This document shows, one piece after another, positions 44,726 to 55,739 of a stretch of DNA of 64,000 nt. Below the pieces are notes generated by a model. The model saw nothing but the letters and a program-made list of their open reading frames with translations. It was not told where the DNA came from and ran no database searches. The stretch spans positions 18,001,883 to 18,065,882 of the forward strand of contig NC_092802.1 of NCBI RefSeq assembly GCF_918797505.1. Reading direction: 5' to 3'. A program made the translations under genes and the position numbers. Origin of the DNA: Bemisia tabaci. Taxonomy: Eukaryota > Arthropoda > Insecta > Hemiptera > Aleyrodidae. How positions within the stretch are numbered: position 1 is the first letter of the stretch; each line of letters opens with the position of its first letter.

Positions 44726-45046
44726 AAACTGTTTGCGGTGGACGCACGGGTCGTTAGTATGTCGGAATTTTTTCCGCTAACGTGCGTTAAAAACTCAGCA
44801 TTAAGCTGAAAATTCTCACAACAGAGGGAAAAACTCCGTTGGAGTACTGGTTTCCCTCATAGAGATATGCTGTTTGGTGCAACACTAGTTACGTCCATAT
44901 TCAAGTCCTCTATGACAGAAACCAGTACTCCAAAGGAGTTTTTCCCTCTGTTGTGAGAATTTTCAGCTTAATGCTGAGTTTTTAACGCACGTTAGCGGAA
45001 AAAATTCCAACATACTAACGACCCGTGCGTCCACCGCAATCAGTTT
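44726..45046. mobile_element. GGTGGACGCACGGGTCG palindrome
   Basis: AAACTGTTTGCGGTGGACGC ... GTCCACCGCAATCAGTTT. The two arms (each over 130 bp, with AGTACTGGTTT near the centre) are close complements. Confidence 0.8.
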
Positions 45047-45133
45047 GCGACGTATTATTAGTTCGCTAGTGAATTTTTTAATATTTCTCTTTGGAATCAA
45101 CAGAGATTGTCAGTCGCAACTTTATCGTGTGCA

Positions 45134-46321
45134 CAGGGCCGGATCAAGGGGGTAGCCACATGGGCCGCGGCCCATGGCGGAAAATTTGGGGGGCGGCAAA
45201 TTTTGCATTTTTTTTTAATGTATAGGCATAAAAAAAATCGGATTCAGAGGAAAAAATTATCAATGAGAAAAGGGAATAAAATCTCTCTTTCCTGAGAGTA
45301 CAGTAATTTCTAATTTTGTCGTTTTTCGGTGATACAAGAGACAGCATCTTTAATTAGTCGCGTTAAGAGAGGAACTAAACACGCAATTTGGCCTGGAGCT
45401 CAGGATAGAGAGGAATGATGACGAGGACTTGAGATGAAAAGGATAAGCCCTCGGCGCAGCGGTCGGCATATAACACATATTAGCGCCTACAAGACTGCAT
45501 GAATACTTCACCCATTGCGCCAAACTCAGTGCGGTCAGGAGCGGTTGGCGTGAAACGCATAGCGCCTACAAGACTTCAGGAATACTTTACGCATTGTGCC
45601 AAACACAGTGCGATCAGCGCGGCGCAGGGGCGGAAGTTAAAATTATTAAACCACATTTGGGCGTATTTATGCTGAAAGGAACTATGTGCAAGTGGAAAGA
45701 TGGGGGGTGTTTGTGCAAGCTGCATAAGAAACCATGTAAAGGTGGATATAGTTCCTTTTGAGAAAATGGAAAAGCGGGATTTGACATTAAATCAAAAGGA
45801 ACTGAGCGCCCACTCGTGAGCCTTGGGCATGTGACAAGAGCGTTGAGGACAAGGCTCATGAGCTTAAGAGTCCCGCCAACGATCTTCTCGTCGTGTGCCG
45901 TTTCGATCATTGCCGCTGACGTCACTGGCGCTGTTAAATTTCTATTCATTCTTATGACCCTCAACTAACGAGCGCACCCCATCTTTCCACTCGCACATAG
46001 TTCCATTTAGCATAAATACGTCCATTTATGTTCGTTCTTTCATAATTTTTTGGTTCATTTCTCATAAATGGAGGACCTTGTTCACACAGAGATAGGTTTA
46101 TGGAACTTAACTTTTGGGTCGAGTTCCGTGAAATTTTGCTAGTAGTGTTGACAGGGCTTTCGCAAAAAATGTATCCACCACGAGTAGGTAAACGCGTCTT
46201 ATGCACCCCTCCTCCTCCGGCACATTCACTTGATGGTTTTTATTGATGTTTTAAAATGAATGAGAAGAGGGCGGCAAAATACAGGCGGCCCATGGGCGGC
46301 AAGTAGGTAAATCCGGCCCTG
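45134..46321. mobile_element. hAT-like element CAGGGCCGGAT, copy 2, with nested MITE
   Basis: CAGGGCCGGATCAAGGGG ... AAATCCGGCCCTG. It is longer than copy 1 because of the insertion at 45656-46022. Confidence 0.72.
45656..46022. mobile_element. GGGCGTATTTATGC MITE nested in copy 2
   Basis: The inverted ends are GGGCGTATTTATGCTGAAAG and TAGCATAAATACGTCC, with AACTATGTGC near both. Copy 1 has the empty site at the same place (AAACCGCACTCGTGTTTG). Confidence 0.72.
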
Positions 46322-46550
46322 CTTGAGAAATTCAAGGGGTAATAGCCAATAGTCCCCATAAAAAATGGATTGTTATCTTTGACATTTTGGTAATGTTAGA
46401 TTTCTTGTGCAACGCTCGTCCTCGATGTATGTTTTAAATGTAAGAAATTTGGAATAACTCAGGTTCGAATTACAATTATCTTCGTGCCATGTATTCAGGG
46501 TGGTAACATGTATTGGATCTTCGTATCGATTAAGATTCCTCCAACGCCTG

Positions 46551-46652
46551 GATTGTTGAATCTTGTCGAATGACCTTCATCAATTAAATCCCTTTTTCAG
46601 CAATTCTATCCATCAATCCAACCAACGTCATTCAATAACGATCAACAATTGA
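46551..46652. mobile_element. Single copy of the ATTGTTGAATCG palindrome
   Basis: GATTGTTGAATCTTGTCGAA ... CAATAACGATCAACAATTG, diverged. Confidence 0.62.
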
Positions 46653-46689
46653 CCAGCAGGCACCAAAGTTTGTATCCGTAGATGCTACT

Positions 46690-46775
46690 AGGGGGCTATG
46701 TCCCGTTGCCCCCTGGCCGCTACGCGGCCCAACCCCCAGAGGACGCTTCGCGTTCTCTCAGGGCCGCGTCGACAA
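46690..46775 (+). repeat. GC-hairpin block 1
   Basis: A series of short hairpins: GGGGGCTATGTCCC, GGCCGC-TACG-CGGCC and GAGGACGC-TTC-GCGTTCTC, then GGGCCGCGTCGAC. The interrupted GGGGG ... CCCCC pairing recurs in blocks 2-4. Confidence 0.55.
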
Positions 46776-47117
46776 AAGAACGACCAAAAAAATGAAAAGA
46801 TTTTCATAACCGACTCTCAATTCTCCAATCTCCCTCTGGCCGGGAGCAATTGGACCAATAAGAGTCGAATGAAAAAATCGGCATTTATTTCAAACTTCAC
46901 GCCAAGACTTACACAAGACGGAGCGGAGCGTTTCGTCCCTTTTGGATAGTCTGTAGCAAAGGAGCATACCTTCGATTCACTTACCCTACTAACAGACAAA
47001 GATTCAGCATTTCCCGCTTACTTCACTTTTCTGCTAAATTTGAAACTCCCGCCATTTTTCATCGGCGGGATTTTCAAATTTTGCCCCCCTTCCTATGCTC
47101 TCCGGTCTACTCTTATA

Positions 47118-47245
47118 TATAAAACAAACCTGGGTCCTATTTTCAAATTCTGATTACAGCGGGCTCATCCAGGGACCATCACCTGTCGATAACCGCAAAA
47201 ATCGTGGAAATCGGCCCAGTATAATGCTCAAACGAACTATGACAA
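47118..47245. repeat. ACCTGGGTCCTATTTTC repeat, copy 1
   Basis: ACCTGGGTCCTATTTTCAAA, GCGGGCTCATCCAG and CTGTCGATAACCGCAAAAAT. Further copies are at 47303-47455 and 56107-56270. Confidence 0.6.
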
Positions 47246-47302
47246 AAAATACAAAATTACATTGTTTAAGTGGGAGAATTCGCAACTTTACCACGTAATA
47301 TA

Positions 47303-47455
47303 AAAAAACCTGGGTCATATTTTCAAAATCCGAATACAGCGGGCTCATCTAGAGATAGTTGCCTGTCGATAACCGCAAAAATCATGAAAATCACCCCGGG
47401 TGAACGCTGGAACTAAGCGTTACCAGATACGCAAATTTAGGAGGTCTTGGAGCTT
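47303..47455. repeat. ACCTGGGTCCTATTTTC repeat, copy 2
   Basis: Same motifs in the same orientation as copy 1, extended by CGCTGGAACTAAGCGTTACC and GGAGGTCTTGGAGCTTA. No protein frame is recognised. Confidence 0.6.
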
Positions 47456-47560
47456 ATATATATGATAGCTAATGGATGTGCCTATGGACTGCTCTGCCCT
47501 CAGATATCTCCAATCACAGATCTGCTCCCCTATAGTCAACAGAAATACAAACCCACTTAC

Positions 47561-47605
47561 ATGCGACGAACCCAATGTTACAACCAAAATTCTGAAACCC
47601 TTCAT
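47561..47605 (-). CDS. Possible short signal-type first exon
   Basis: Minus strand ATG at 47605 gives MKGFRILVVTLGSSH and then an excellent donor CAT|GTAAGTGGG, phase 0. The M-K-x-F start and hydrophobic core resemble the exon at 42979-43047. At 15 codons it could arise by chance. No partner exon is certain, though the phase matches 36100-36699. Confidence 0.35.
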
Positions 47606-47939
47606 CTCTCTTAATTTAAAAATCTAAATTTTCGTATATACTCCCTTCTTCAAAATCCTCTGTAAAGACGTTAATAGCCTGTGACGATGAATGTCTCAAA
47701 ATATACTAACTAACTAACTCTCCATCAGAAGCACTCGTACAGCAAAAGCGTTATCGCATAAGAAAAATGTAAAAATAGATACTACATTCATTTCTGTAGG
47801 GCTTGCTAGAGAGGGTATGATTTTCGGTGGCAAACATTCGCGGAATCTACTCTCTACGTAAACTATGGGGGGCTTCCTGTAAAAATGAAAAGTTTGAGAA
47901 AATACTTTAATGACCGGGCGAACATTTCAAATAAGGGAC

Positions 47940-48065
47940 ATATGTATAAAACCGCTTTTATTGCGCTCTCTGGCGCTCTGCGACACCCACCCACCAAAGT
48001 CCCCTATCCTCCCAAAGCCTTTCAGGGAGTGAAGGACTGGAGGGGTGAAAAGGGGGTAGTTGAAA
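47940..48065 (-). mobile_element. Short LINE 3'-end copy
   Basis: The stretch ATAAAACCGC ... GCGCTCTGCGACACCCACC ... CCCCTATCCTCCCAAAG parallels 63661-63735 (ATAAAGTCGC ... GCGCTCTGCGACGCCCAAT ... CCCCTATCCTCCCAGAG) in the same orientation. It looks like a strongly 5'-truncated insertion of the same family. Confidence 0.45.
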
Positions 48066-49387
48066 GGGTGGCGACAGGGGGTTTAGAAGATAGGGGACAT
48101 TTTAAGGTGGAAAAAGTCGGAGAATCAATTCTTTTCGCTGGCAGTTGTGTTTTCTTATTTCCAGTTGGTTTCTGGGATCTAGAAACGCACATGGCCCCAA
48201 TTATTCGGATTTTTTTTTCTCACACAGCTTTCCCTGACGGGCTTAAGTTTCTAAACAAACATGGAGCACCTGCCGCCATTCTTGGCACCAAACATTGAGC
48301 ATCAGATATCTAGCTTGGCTGATACCCTCCAATAAATGGCATGCAGGATTTCAATAAAAAACAAGCAGAAAAATACAACATGAATATGTTGGAAAAGCGT
48401 GCCGAATAACTAAAATGTTGGACACATACCTACTATTTTCACGTCTTTGTTATTTGCATCAATTGGTACTTTTTGCTAAATTTGGGAGAAAATATTGATT
48501 CATGAACGTTGAATGTAAATTGATTTTAAAGATTCCGTCCAATTATCTTGATTTTAAGCTGATATGCGGCATTTCGCACGACCGTGATTTGGGCGAACTG
48601 CCGTGCATCGAAATCGCGTTGAGTTAATCTCTTTGGATTTCGAACCGTAACTTCTCTCCTATTCGGCCGATTTTTACAAATGAGGTCTCTTTTTATTTGT
48701 ACTTTAACGAACAGTAAGGAAAAACTCGCTAAATAGACGGAAAACAATTGTTGTGAAAATTTGGTGGATCCTGGCGTCACGGTGAATGGTTAATCGGGCG
48801 TGGAAGATAATAGGTTCGACGAGGCGACCCTCTCCTCGCCGTCTTTTATTGCCTTGCTCGAAACCTGACACCCAAAGCTATATCGGGAGATAACTGCAGT
48901 GGTTTGAGTGGATTTCTGCAGGGGCCACGGTTAGTACATGGTATAAAGAGTCACGAGGCTCATCACAGATTGCACTTGCAGTGCAAGACGCTCATTGGCT
49001 AAACAGTTTTGGCGGGAAAGAAGGTTCTAGAGTTGAGTCCTCCGAGCGTAAGAAAGCTTCTATGAGGTTTTTGTCAAATGAAATAATACCGTTTTGACAG
49101 GAAAATGTTCTCAAGGGTTCCCAATTAGCAGTTCATTCGGTTTTTTGGTAAGAGACCATCAGGGCTTGACAGTATAATGGTTCAAAGACAAGAAAACGGG
49201 TCCGAGGAAAAAAATATTTGGACGGCCCGTTGAATAGCATTGGTTGATCGGTGTGCTGTACTATGGTATATCCGAGTGAATCCAAAAAGCGATCCCTACT
49301 GGCACGCTTAAAAAGAGAAGAAAAAAAAGAAGGAAAGATCGTGACGGATTTGTAACCCCAAGTGAACAGAATAAATACTTGCAAACT
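48066..49387. other. No gene seen
   Basis: Apart from the inverted dispersed repeat near 48262-48325, nothing was recognised. The region falls within the span of the presumed minus-strand gene cluster. Confidence 0.35.
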
Positions 49388-49609
49388 CTGCCGTCCTGAG
49401 CAAAAACACCATAGAAACCTTTAGGCGTTGCCAAATCTCCTTTGCCACATTTTCTCCCAATTTTTAGGGGAATTTCATTTGCAATTCAAGCCACAATATC
49501 TGAAAGTTTGAGGGAAAAATACTCATACGTTTCCTAAAAAACGAATGTTTCAGAGGGGAAATTTGGCAACAGCCGGATGTCTATCCGGCGTTTTTCCGCG
49601 GCCCGGCAA
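49388..49609. mobile_element. CTGCCGTG MITE, diverged
   Basis: CTGCCGTCCTGAGCAAAAAC ... GCGGCCCGGCAA. The internal part is shortened. Confidence 0.7.
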
Positions 49610-49888
49610 GATTGATGTTGTCTTGATTCACCATATACTTCAGGGCACTGTTGGGCAACACAGACGCCGCCGGTTGGATTACGTGAGCGCTACTTACGCG
49701 CTTTTTGGTGATCGGACTTGAGTCAACTTTTATGAACGCTTTTGCTCCTCTTGTAAAAAAATTATCTCGTTTATTTCTTTCTCTCTCATTTCTTGTTTAC
49801 AATGAAGGAACGTTTTTAAACATTGAATGATATTTTAGTTCTCGAAAAACGTTTAAATCTTCAAGCTGTGTCGGCGCAAACTCTGAAA

Positions 49889-50015
49889 TTTGGCCGTATT
49901 TCTACCAGACGGAACTATGTGCATTAAGATATGAGACCTGAGACCCATAAGAACATATGCACAACAGGGCTCACGTCATAATGCACATAGTTCTGTTCGG
50001 CAGAAATACGTCCAA
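49889..50015. mobile_element. GGCCGTATTTCTACC MITE
   Basis: TTTGGCCGTATTTCTACCAG ... GGCAGAAATACGTCCAA, each followed internally by GAACTATGTGCAT. It is related to 45656-46022. Confidence 0.72.
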
Positions 50016-50326
50016 CTGGAATAGAGACGCGTGACGGCATTGTTCAAAATTTTAAAAAAAATATAAAATCACTTTTACTTTTTTCAACTTTTTCTCGCCT
50101 TAGTTTAATTTTTCTTTGTTTTAATTCCCTACACCTTTCGAAAAATATGGTAACACAAGAGGCGTTTGAACCACCAAATTTTTCTCTGAAATAACCTAAA
50201 TAAAGTAGCTTTATATTGCGTTAATCAAATGTCCGATTTTAAAAATTTGCCGGGGGAGGACCCCCGGACCCCCCCCCTCCCCAGTGTGGTCGTCCGTTCT
50301 GCGAGGGGCGCGATTGTCAGATTTGC

Positions 50327-50892
50327 CTAGGAGCGCTGAAAAGGTAAATCCGGGTCTGATTTCTGGGAGCTTTTACTTTTTCGGGAGCTGTTTGAGCCTT
50401 TTAATTTTGGTCGGCCTTTTTCGTCCACGACATCGATATGTAAATTTGGCCAGTTCTTCACCGTCGGTTTCTGTGCACCATGTTTAGGTTTATCGTGTTC
50501 ATTAGGTTCATTGTTTTCATCAGGTTTCTGGTGTTCGTTAAGATTATTGTTTTCATCAGGCTTTCTGTGTTTCTTGGCCTCTTCAGGCATATCCAATACC
50601 TCCCAGAATGGAGTCTTATCTTCCTCTTCTTCCCTCACAGGTTCATAATCTGCTAAATATTTAACAGCGCTCTCGTATCCCTTCTCGAGGTGTGCAACGA
50701 AGGATGACCAACTGACGGCTTGATCTATCAAGTGTTCCTTGATTTCTTCAGTGTTAAACCAGCATTCACAACTCAATGGGTCTTTTGACAATTCAGGCTT
50801 CGTGAAAGGGAACCTCGGAGCGCGGATGAAACCAAACTTACTATTGCACATGCTGGAACATCTCTCCAAAGTAAGTTTACCCGTGAATAGGC
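50327..50892 (-). CDS. CX3C/CXC family protein, large exon
   Basis: Minus strand acceptor TCCATTTCAG|GCCTATTC, phase 1, then about 188 codons to TAG. The N-terminal domain has C-x3-C (ERCSSMCNSKFG), then PELSKDPLSCECW, matching the layout C-x3-C-x3-F-G ... L-S-x-D-x3-C-x-C shared with the exons at 56502 and 59305. A helical stretch follows with EKGYESAVKYL (compare KEGYKWAVKYF at 56502). The C-terminal part is hydrophilic, with imperfect KPDENN-x-x-NEH repeats and a Ser/Lys-rich tail. The open frame runs upstream of the acceptor into transposon sequence (50987-51573), which I treat as intron. No signal exon was found for it. Function unknown; a secreted protein is inferred from the family pattern. 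Confidence 0.65.
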
Positions 50893-50986
50893 CTGAAATG
50901 GATGGATTAATTAATGTAAAACATTCTCTGATTCTATTGTAAGTTGCAGTTCGTGCGTATGCATTGTGAGGAAGAGAATTTGAATG

Positions 50987-51573
50987 CACTGCCGTGATAG
51001 CAAAGAGAGCAGTAAGTGCAAAATTACAGTTTTGAGAAAACGGGCTCAGAAGCGTCTGGCCGGAAAATTGTAATGAAAGAGGCCTCCGTTCTTTGTCGAT
51101 TTGCCACTTATCGTCCGAAAGACTCTAGAAATCGTTTGGATGATTAAAAATCGACTGATTTTATTTCAATCACGTAAGAAAGGTTAATTTCCATTTTCAT
51201 GCTAGGTTATTGTTAGGTAAGACAGCCGTAAGTTTCAACTTCTGCATGCATGCTCTCGCGGTTGCGTTTTAGACAAACAACGAACACATTTTCATGTTAG
51301 AATTTCGCAGAGGAGTGCGGCACTGTACTTGAAGGCAATACTTTCATTGACTCTCTGGAGGAAAAATGTCACTTATTACTGTTTTGTCTAAAATTACGTA
51401 ATTTTATTTTGCTCATACGACTTTCACATATGTCTCGTTTTAGAGAAAATAGGATGAATTTTGCTGTTTTAGTTATTTCAGTGATTTCATCTAAAAAAGA
51501 TAAGACGAATTTTGAAGGGAACTCGATTTCGAAAATTTGAAACTTACTGCTATCTTCGCTATCACAGCAGTGC
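50987..51573. mobile_element. 587-bp inverted-repeat element overlapping the 5' side of the 50327 exon frame
   Basis: The left end CACTGCCGTGATAGCAAAGA recurs inverted at the right (GCTATCACAGCAGTG). The left TIR plus 70 bp recurs at 37527-37618. Part of the interior (CCGAAAGACTCTAGAAATCG) resembles 6690-6800. Read on the minus strand, the left end encodes a hydrophobic run (LFAITAV) that mimics a signal peptide. Confidence 0.65.
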
Positions 51574-51597
51574 AGCCAAGCTCTGTTGACTGTTCTT

Positions 51598-51847
51598 CCG
51601 AGCTATGGAAAAACGCCGTATGAACCTTCAGGCGATGCCAAGTTTCCTCCAATAAAAACCGGATTCACTGAGAAAATTGTGAATATTTTTTCCCAAAAAT
51701 TTCAGATAATTTTGTACGCAATTTAATCTAAAATCACTAAAAAATTTAGGAGGGAATATGCATGAATTTCGTTAAAAATACATGTTTTAGCGAGGGAAAT
51801 TTGGCAACTCTTGAATGTTCATACGGCGTTCTTCCTTAGCACGGCAG
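51598..51847. mobile_element. CTGCCGTG MITE
   Basis: Left end CCGAGCTATGGAAAAACGCC, right end CCTTAGCACGGCAG, full length. Confidence 0.8.
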
Positions 51848-52029
51848 TGTTGACACATCGTCTCAATTGAGAATTTGAAAAAATACTCATGTGCAATAGT
51901 GGAGGGCCTCCAATTTAATTGGCTAGTGCGAAAATGTCCGATGTCCAATACAATGCCTCAGAATTTGATTCGACGATTTTGTTTTAACTTACTGACACAA
52001 GATGGCTTAAGACGTTAGGAATATAGAAC

Positions 52030-52036
<7 letters not shown>

Positions 52037-52080
<44 letters not shown>
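52037..52080 (+). repeat. Poly(A) tract
   Basis: About 44 consecutive A, ending 10 bp before the mariner. It could be the tail of a retroposed sequence, but nothing upstream is recognised. Confidence 0.8.
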
Positions 52081-52082
<2 letters not shown>

Positions 52083-52253
52083 CTAAGTATACGAGGTCTG
52101 TTCAAAAAGAATCGGGATTTTGGTGATAACTAGCCGACTGTGCGTCTTAATTAGGTTTTCTTGGACTTCATGATAGCTGATAACATACTGAAGGAAGCTA
52201 GGTTCACAAATTTTGTTTATCTTTATCAGGGTTCATTCTGAGTCACCTTGAAC

Positions 52254-52416
52254 CATTGGCGGATCGAGCAGATTTGCAACATTGTCTTTTCTCCTTTTAA
52301 ACCTATGGAAATGTGTCGATTCTTGAAGGGGCCAGGTGCTCCGACAAGAATCGATCATTCAGCATAGGTTCAAACGGAGAAAATACAATGTTGCCTAATT
52401 GTTGGATCCGCCTCTG
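52254..52416. mobile_element. hAT-like MITE nested in mariner
   Basis: Palindromic element starting CATTGGCGGATC and ending GATCCGCCTCTG, flanked by perfect 8-bp duplications CCTTGAAC at 52246-52253 and 52417-52424. Confidence 0.8.
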
Positions 52417-52458
52417 CCTTGAACACTAGTAAATCGGGTGCGTTCTGCGACATTCGTC

Positions 52459-53490
52459 ATGCGATCACTGATAGAGCAAAGATTCAACATTAAATTTTGT
52501 TTTAAACTCGGTATCACTTGTATCGAAACGATTTGCGTGCCAAGTGAAGTTTGCCAAGATCATTATATGAGTCATCCTCAGTGTTTTGAGCGGTTTAAAA
52601 GGTTCAAAACTGGTCAGGAGTAGAGCACCTATATAGCGAGAATATGGACAGATCGCTTCATGGAGGGCTTAGGGCCCAAAAGTGCAGCCACCCTTCTAAC
52701 CAACTTCTAACGCACAAAATTTCACTGCCAGTCTGCAGATTCCAATTCTAACCAAGATAGCCAAGAATGTAAAGAAATGAGCGTTCTTCCGCGAAATGGA
52801 GTAAATTTATGCAAAAACTGAGTCAAACACGTGCTTAATAAACGACGGTTCGTAACAATAGTATTAGTAAATCGCTCTGGATACTTGAAATTCATAGGTT
52901 TGCTGCATTTCTGGGCCCTAACTTTATTCGCAGAAGCATCGGTGAAGGCCTGATGTATTTTCGGAGTTTCACATCTGTCCATACTCTCGCTATACAGGTA
53001 CTCTAGTCAGGAGTCCGTCGAAGATGAGGAGCACGGGAATCGACAATCATAACGGTACCTGACATTTGCCACGTGGAAAAAGTGCGGGCAAAAGTGCTCG
53101 AAAATGGTCGTTTCGCGCTTGCTGAACAGTGTGATATTTCCGAAAGCTCGGTAGATTAAATTTTGACAGAGCATTTAGACATGCACCGAGTCTAAGCTAA
53201 ACTTGTCCCGCGATTGTTGTCCGTTGAGCAAAAATCCAACCGAGTGTGCATGTCCCTTGAGCTTCTTGGACGATCTAACAATGATCCTACGTTTTTGGAT
53301 ATGATAGTTTCTGGTGACGAAACTTAGACGGATGGAGGCGAAACTCCAATCATCCACGTGGGTTGAAAAAGGTAGCGCAAGACCGAAAAAAGCGCGACGA
53401 GTTTGGTCAAACATGAAAATCGCAGAACACCCATAAGGTTGCTTTACACCAAGCCACGTACCAACAAAGCTGATTAAAATTTTCAAATTA
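52459..53490 (+). pseudogene. Mariner transposase pseudogene
   Basis: 52459-52620 encodes MRSLIEQRFNIKFCFKLG ... ERFKRFKTGQE, the N-terminal helix-turn-helix region of mariner transposases. The nested MITE puts a stop right after GQE. The frame resumes at 53014 with SVEDEEHGNRQS (usual SVEDxxRxGRPS). It continues past stops and shifts to VPRLLSVEQKSNR and MIVSGDET (first catalytic Asp), where the next codon, normally Trp, is TAG. I do not see the later catalytic residues, so it is dead. Confidence 0.85.
52621..53005. mobile_element. hAT-like MITE interrupting mariner transposase
   Basis: The inverted repeats begin TAGAGCACCTATATAGCGAG and end with the near-complement CTCGCTATACAGGTACTCTA. 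Perfect 8-bp duplications GTCAGGAG lie at 52613-52620 and 53006-53013. Removing it rejoins the transposase frame (GQE|SVEDEE). Confidence 0.88.
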
Positions 53491-53658
53491 GTGAATGTAG
53501 CGTTCTTGAGTATATATTCAGCTATCAGGAAAGTTCAAAAAAAACCTTATTCAGATGCACGGTGGGCTACTTATCACCAAAATCTGGTTTCTTATTGAAC
53601 AGAAATCGTAGTTAAACGTTTACTGAAGAGATCGATCTTATTGATCAGTGTCGTACAA

Positions 53659-53792
53659 GGGTGTGGCGAGAATGATCGATTATCGATATTTCCCTATTTG
53701 AAGGTATGCTGAAGAATCGATTATTATAAGGTGTTCGTTGCGGACACCCTGTCTATCGATCTTTCACCATAGGTTTAAATGACAGATCAATC
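53659..53792. mobile_element. 165-bp hAT MITE, right end replaced by GC-hairpin block
   Basis: The left end GTGTGGCGAGAATGATCG and the centre are kept. The sequence changes at about 53792 to CTACTAGCCAGCC, the start of the hairpin block at 53793-53880. Confidence 0.65.
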
Positions 53793-53880
53793 TACTAGCC
53801 AGCCAAGGGGCTGCGCCCCCTGGACCCCTGATCACTCGCTATACGAGTGACATTCGGCTCGCTCCGCGAGCCATTTTTCT
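53793..53880 (+). repeat. GC-hairpin block 2
   Basis: AGGGGCTGCGCCCC, CACTCGCTATACGAGTG and GGCTCGCTCCGCGAGCC follow each other directly. The block starts CTACTAG, as block 1 does. Confidence 0.55.
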
Positions 53881-55458
53881 CAGTGATTGGACGTTTGATC
53901 ACTAAGATGTATACATTTTGGAGACTCTGGAGGCAAAAATGATTTCGTCACAGAACCTTGTTGCCGGAGCATGCCATCATTTGCACATGAATAGATGTGT
54001 GGAGATGAAGCGATGATGGGGATCGATCATTGCTTCAAAAACGCATTTGACTGGAACGTCATCCCATTGGGTGGCGGAAAAAGACAATCCATGGATCTCC
54101 TAATCTCCTTCCGCGATTTGACTCGCTGAAGTAGCAAAAGTTCATCTTTACCTCTTAAGAAGATTATCGGTGGCGCAGGGGTCCAAAAACTGATCAACGA
54201 TAGTATAGTTCGAGTTCCGAATCGCAATTAACCGACTCGTGTTTTTTTCTTACATTTTCATCGCATATTTTCTCTGATGTTATTGTTTTATTCTCTCTGA
54301 TTGCATATTAGTAATCATATCCTCATTTCATTTCCTTTCCCTTTCCCTTTCCTTTTTCCGTTTCTGTACATCTGTGTCCATTTACAATTATTATTTTAAA
54401 ATGGCTTTCCGCTAGTGTACAATTGATGCTTCAAACGGAATAAATTGTTTTAATGACATTTCCGGCACAACGGACATTTTCGCACGAGCCGATTCAATTA
54501 GGGAAGCCACTTTCTTCTGACTTCAAAATTCCCGGAGTTTTTTCTGAGGATGCCCCATTTTCCCAAAATCTCAGTTGAGGACATCAGATCAAGTCCCGGG
54601 TTTGAATCCCGGTTTGGTGGTGATGAATTGTGTATGGAGGAAATCCGGTGTTGCCAAATTGCTGGATCCGCCTCTGCTTAATGGAGGTATAGATTTGAAA
54701 CTTGGGAAACGTTAGTAGGCCAAAGAGAGCATTTTTAGGCCTCCTCAAATCTTCAGGGGACCCCGTCGCACTGTGCGGAACTCCCATAAGCGGTGTAGAC
54801 AAAAATCAAAAGCACCGTAAAAATAGACTTACGGAACCACAAAAGGCATGGGATATTTAATAAAGCCTCACTAAATCTTTGTTCAACGGATTTTAACTCT
54901 TCCAGCATGCGAGAGCTGGCACAATGGGTCAAATGTATGGCTATGCACAAGATGCACGCATTTAGCCGTTATGAAACTCAATATTGCGACTAAAATGCTG
55001 AGTTTAAGTAACCTGATTTTAACCAATTTTTAAATACAAATATCTCGGATAGCGCAAAAGGTCTTTCTCAGGATTGAAGTTGGGTGTCCACTGTCCAACG
55101 AATGAGAAATAATGTCAACCACCCGGAGGGATATCCCTAGTTACCAAGAAAAGTTTATCGAACGTTGACAACTTAAATACTATGTGTAGTTCTCATGGCA
55201 CAGATCCTTTTCGGTCGAATTAACCTTCGTTTTAGACCCATCAACGGGTATTTGGAACAAGAAAAAAAAGTATATCTTCGTGGCATAAAAATTATACTGA
55301 TCACGAATGTATTAAAAATTAAAAATTGTAGGAGGGCCAAAAAGTTGCTCTCTTTGTCCTAGAAACGTCTCCTAAGATTCAAATTTTAGTCTCTTTTACA
55401 ATAGGTAAAAACTAAAAAGTTAGAGGGGATGGGGCTACTCTAATATTATATATATACA
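53881..55458. other. No gene seen
   Basis: 54300-54360 is a pyrimidine tract (CCTTTCCC units). 54650-54677 (GTTGCCAAATTGCTGGATCC) is half of the MITE type at 52254. The rest is unrecognised. Confidence 0.35.
54587..54613 (+). other. Isolated B-box-like T-arm
   Basis: CCCGGGTTTGAATCCCGG fits a tRNA T-arm, but there is no D-arm upstream. It is probably a SINE or tRNA remnant. Confidence 0.25.
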
Positions 55459-55532
55459 AGGGGGCTACGCCCCCTAACCGCTACGCGGCCCAACCCCCTG
55501 AAGGCGCCATCAGTGGGCCGCGTCGCGGCCCT
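55459..55532 (+). repeat. GC-hairpin block 3
   Basis: AGGGGGCTACGCCCCCT, CCGCTACGCGG and GGGCCGCGTCGCGGCCC. It is closest in order to block 1. Confidence 0.55.
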
Positions 55533-55739
55533 ATTTTTAGCCTCCTATCAATGTTGGTTTTATTTTTCCCCTAAAAAATTACGATTTGAGGTATACTTTA
55601 CTTTTAGAATGAAATGATTTTTGTTTTTGATGAATAAAGGAAAAAAATTGAAGTCGAAAAGACGCGTTTTGCAATGACTGATTAATGAAACATTGCAGTA
55701 AAACAACGATTGACGATACTCAGATCCTAATTAAAGCAG

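Larger units (their letters stand above)
52091..53608 (+). mobile_element. Mariner element, decayed, with two nested hAT MITEs
   Basis: The left end TACGAGGTCTGTTCAAAAAG and right end (reverse complement TACGATTTCTGTTCAATAAG) form inverted repeats whose similarity runs on for roughly 100 bp (both continue into GATTTTGGTGATAA). They are flanked by TA. Between them lie transposase fragments of the mariner family. Two insertions (52254-52416 and 52621-53005) with 8-bp target duplications date after it. Confidence 0.85.

Noticed and set aside
45614..45964. 116-codon minus-strand ORF
   Set aside because: It falls inside the MITE nested in the CAGGGCCGG element; it is a chance frame.
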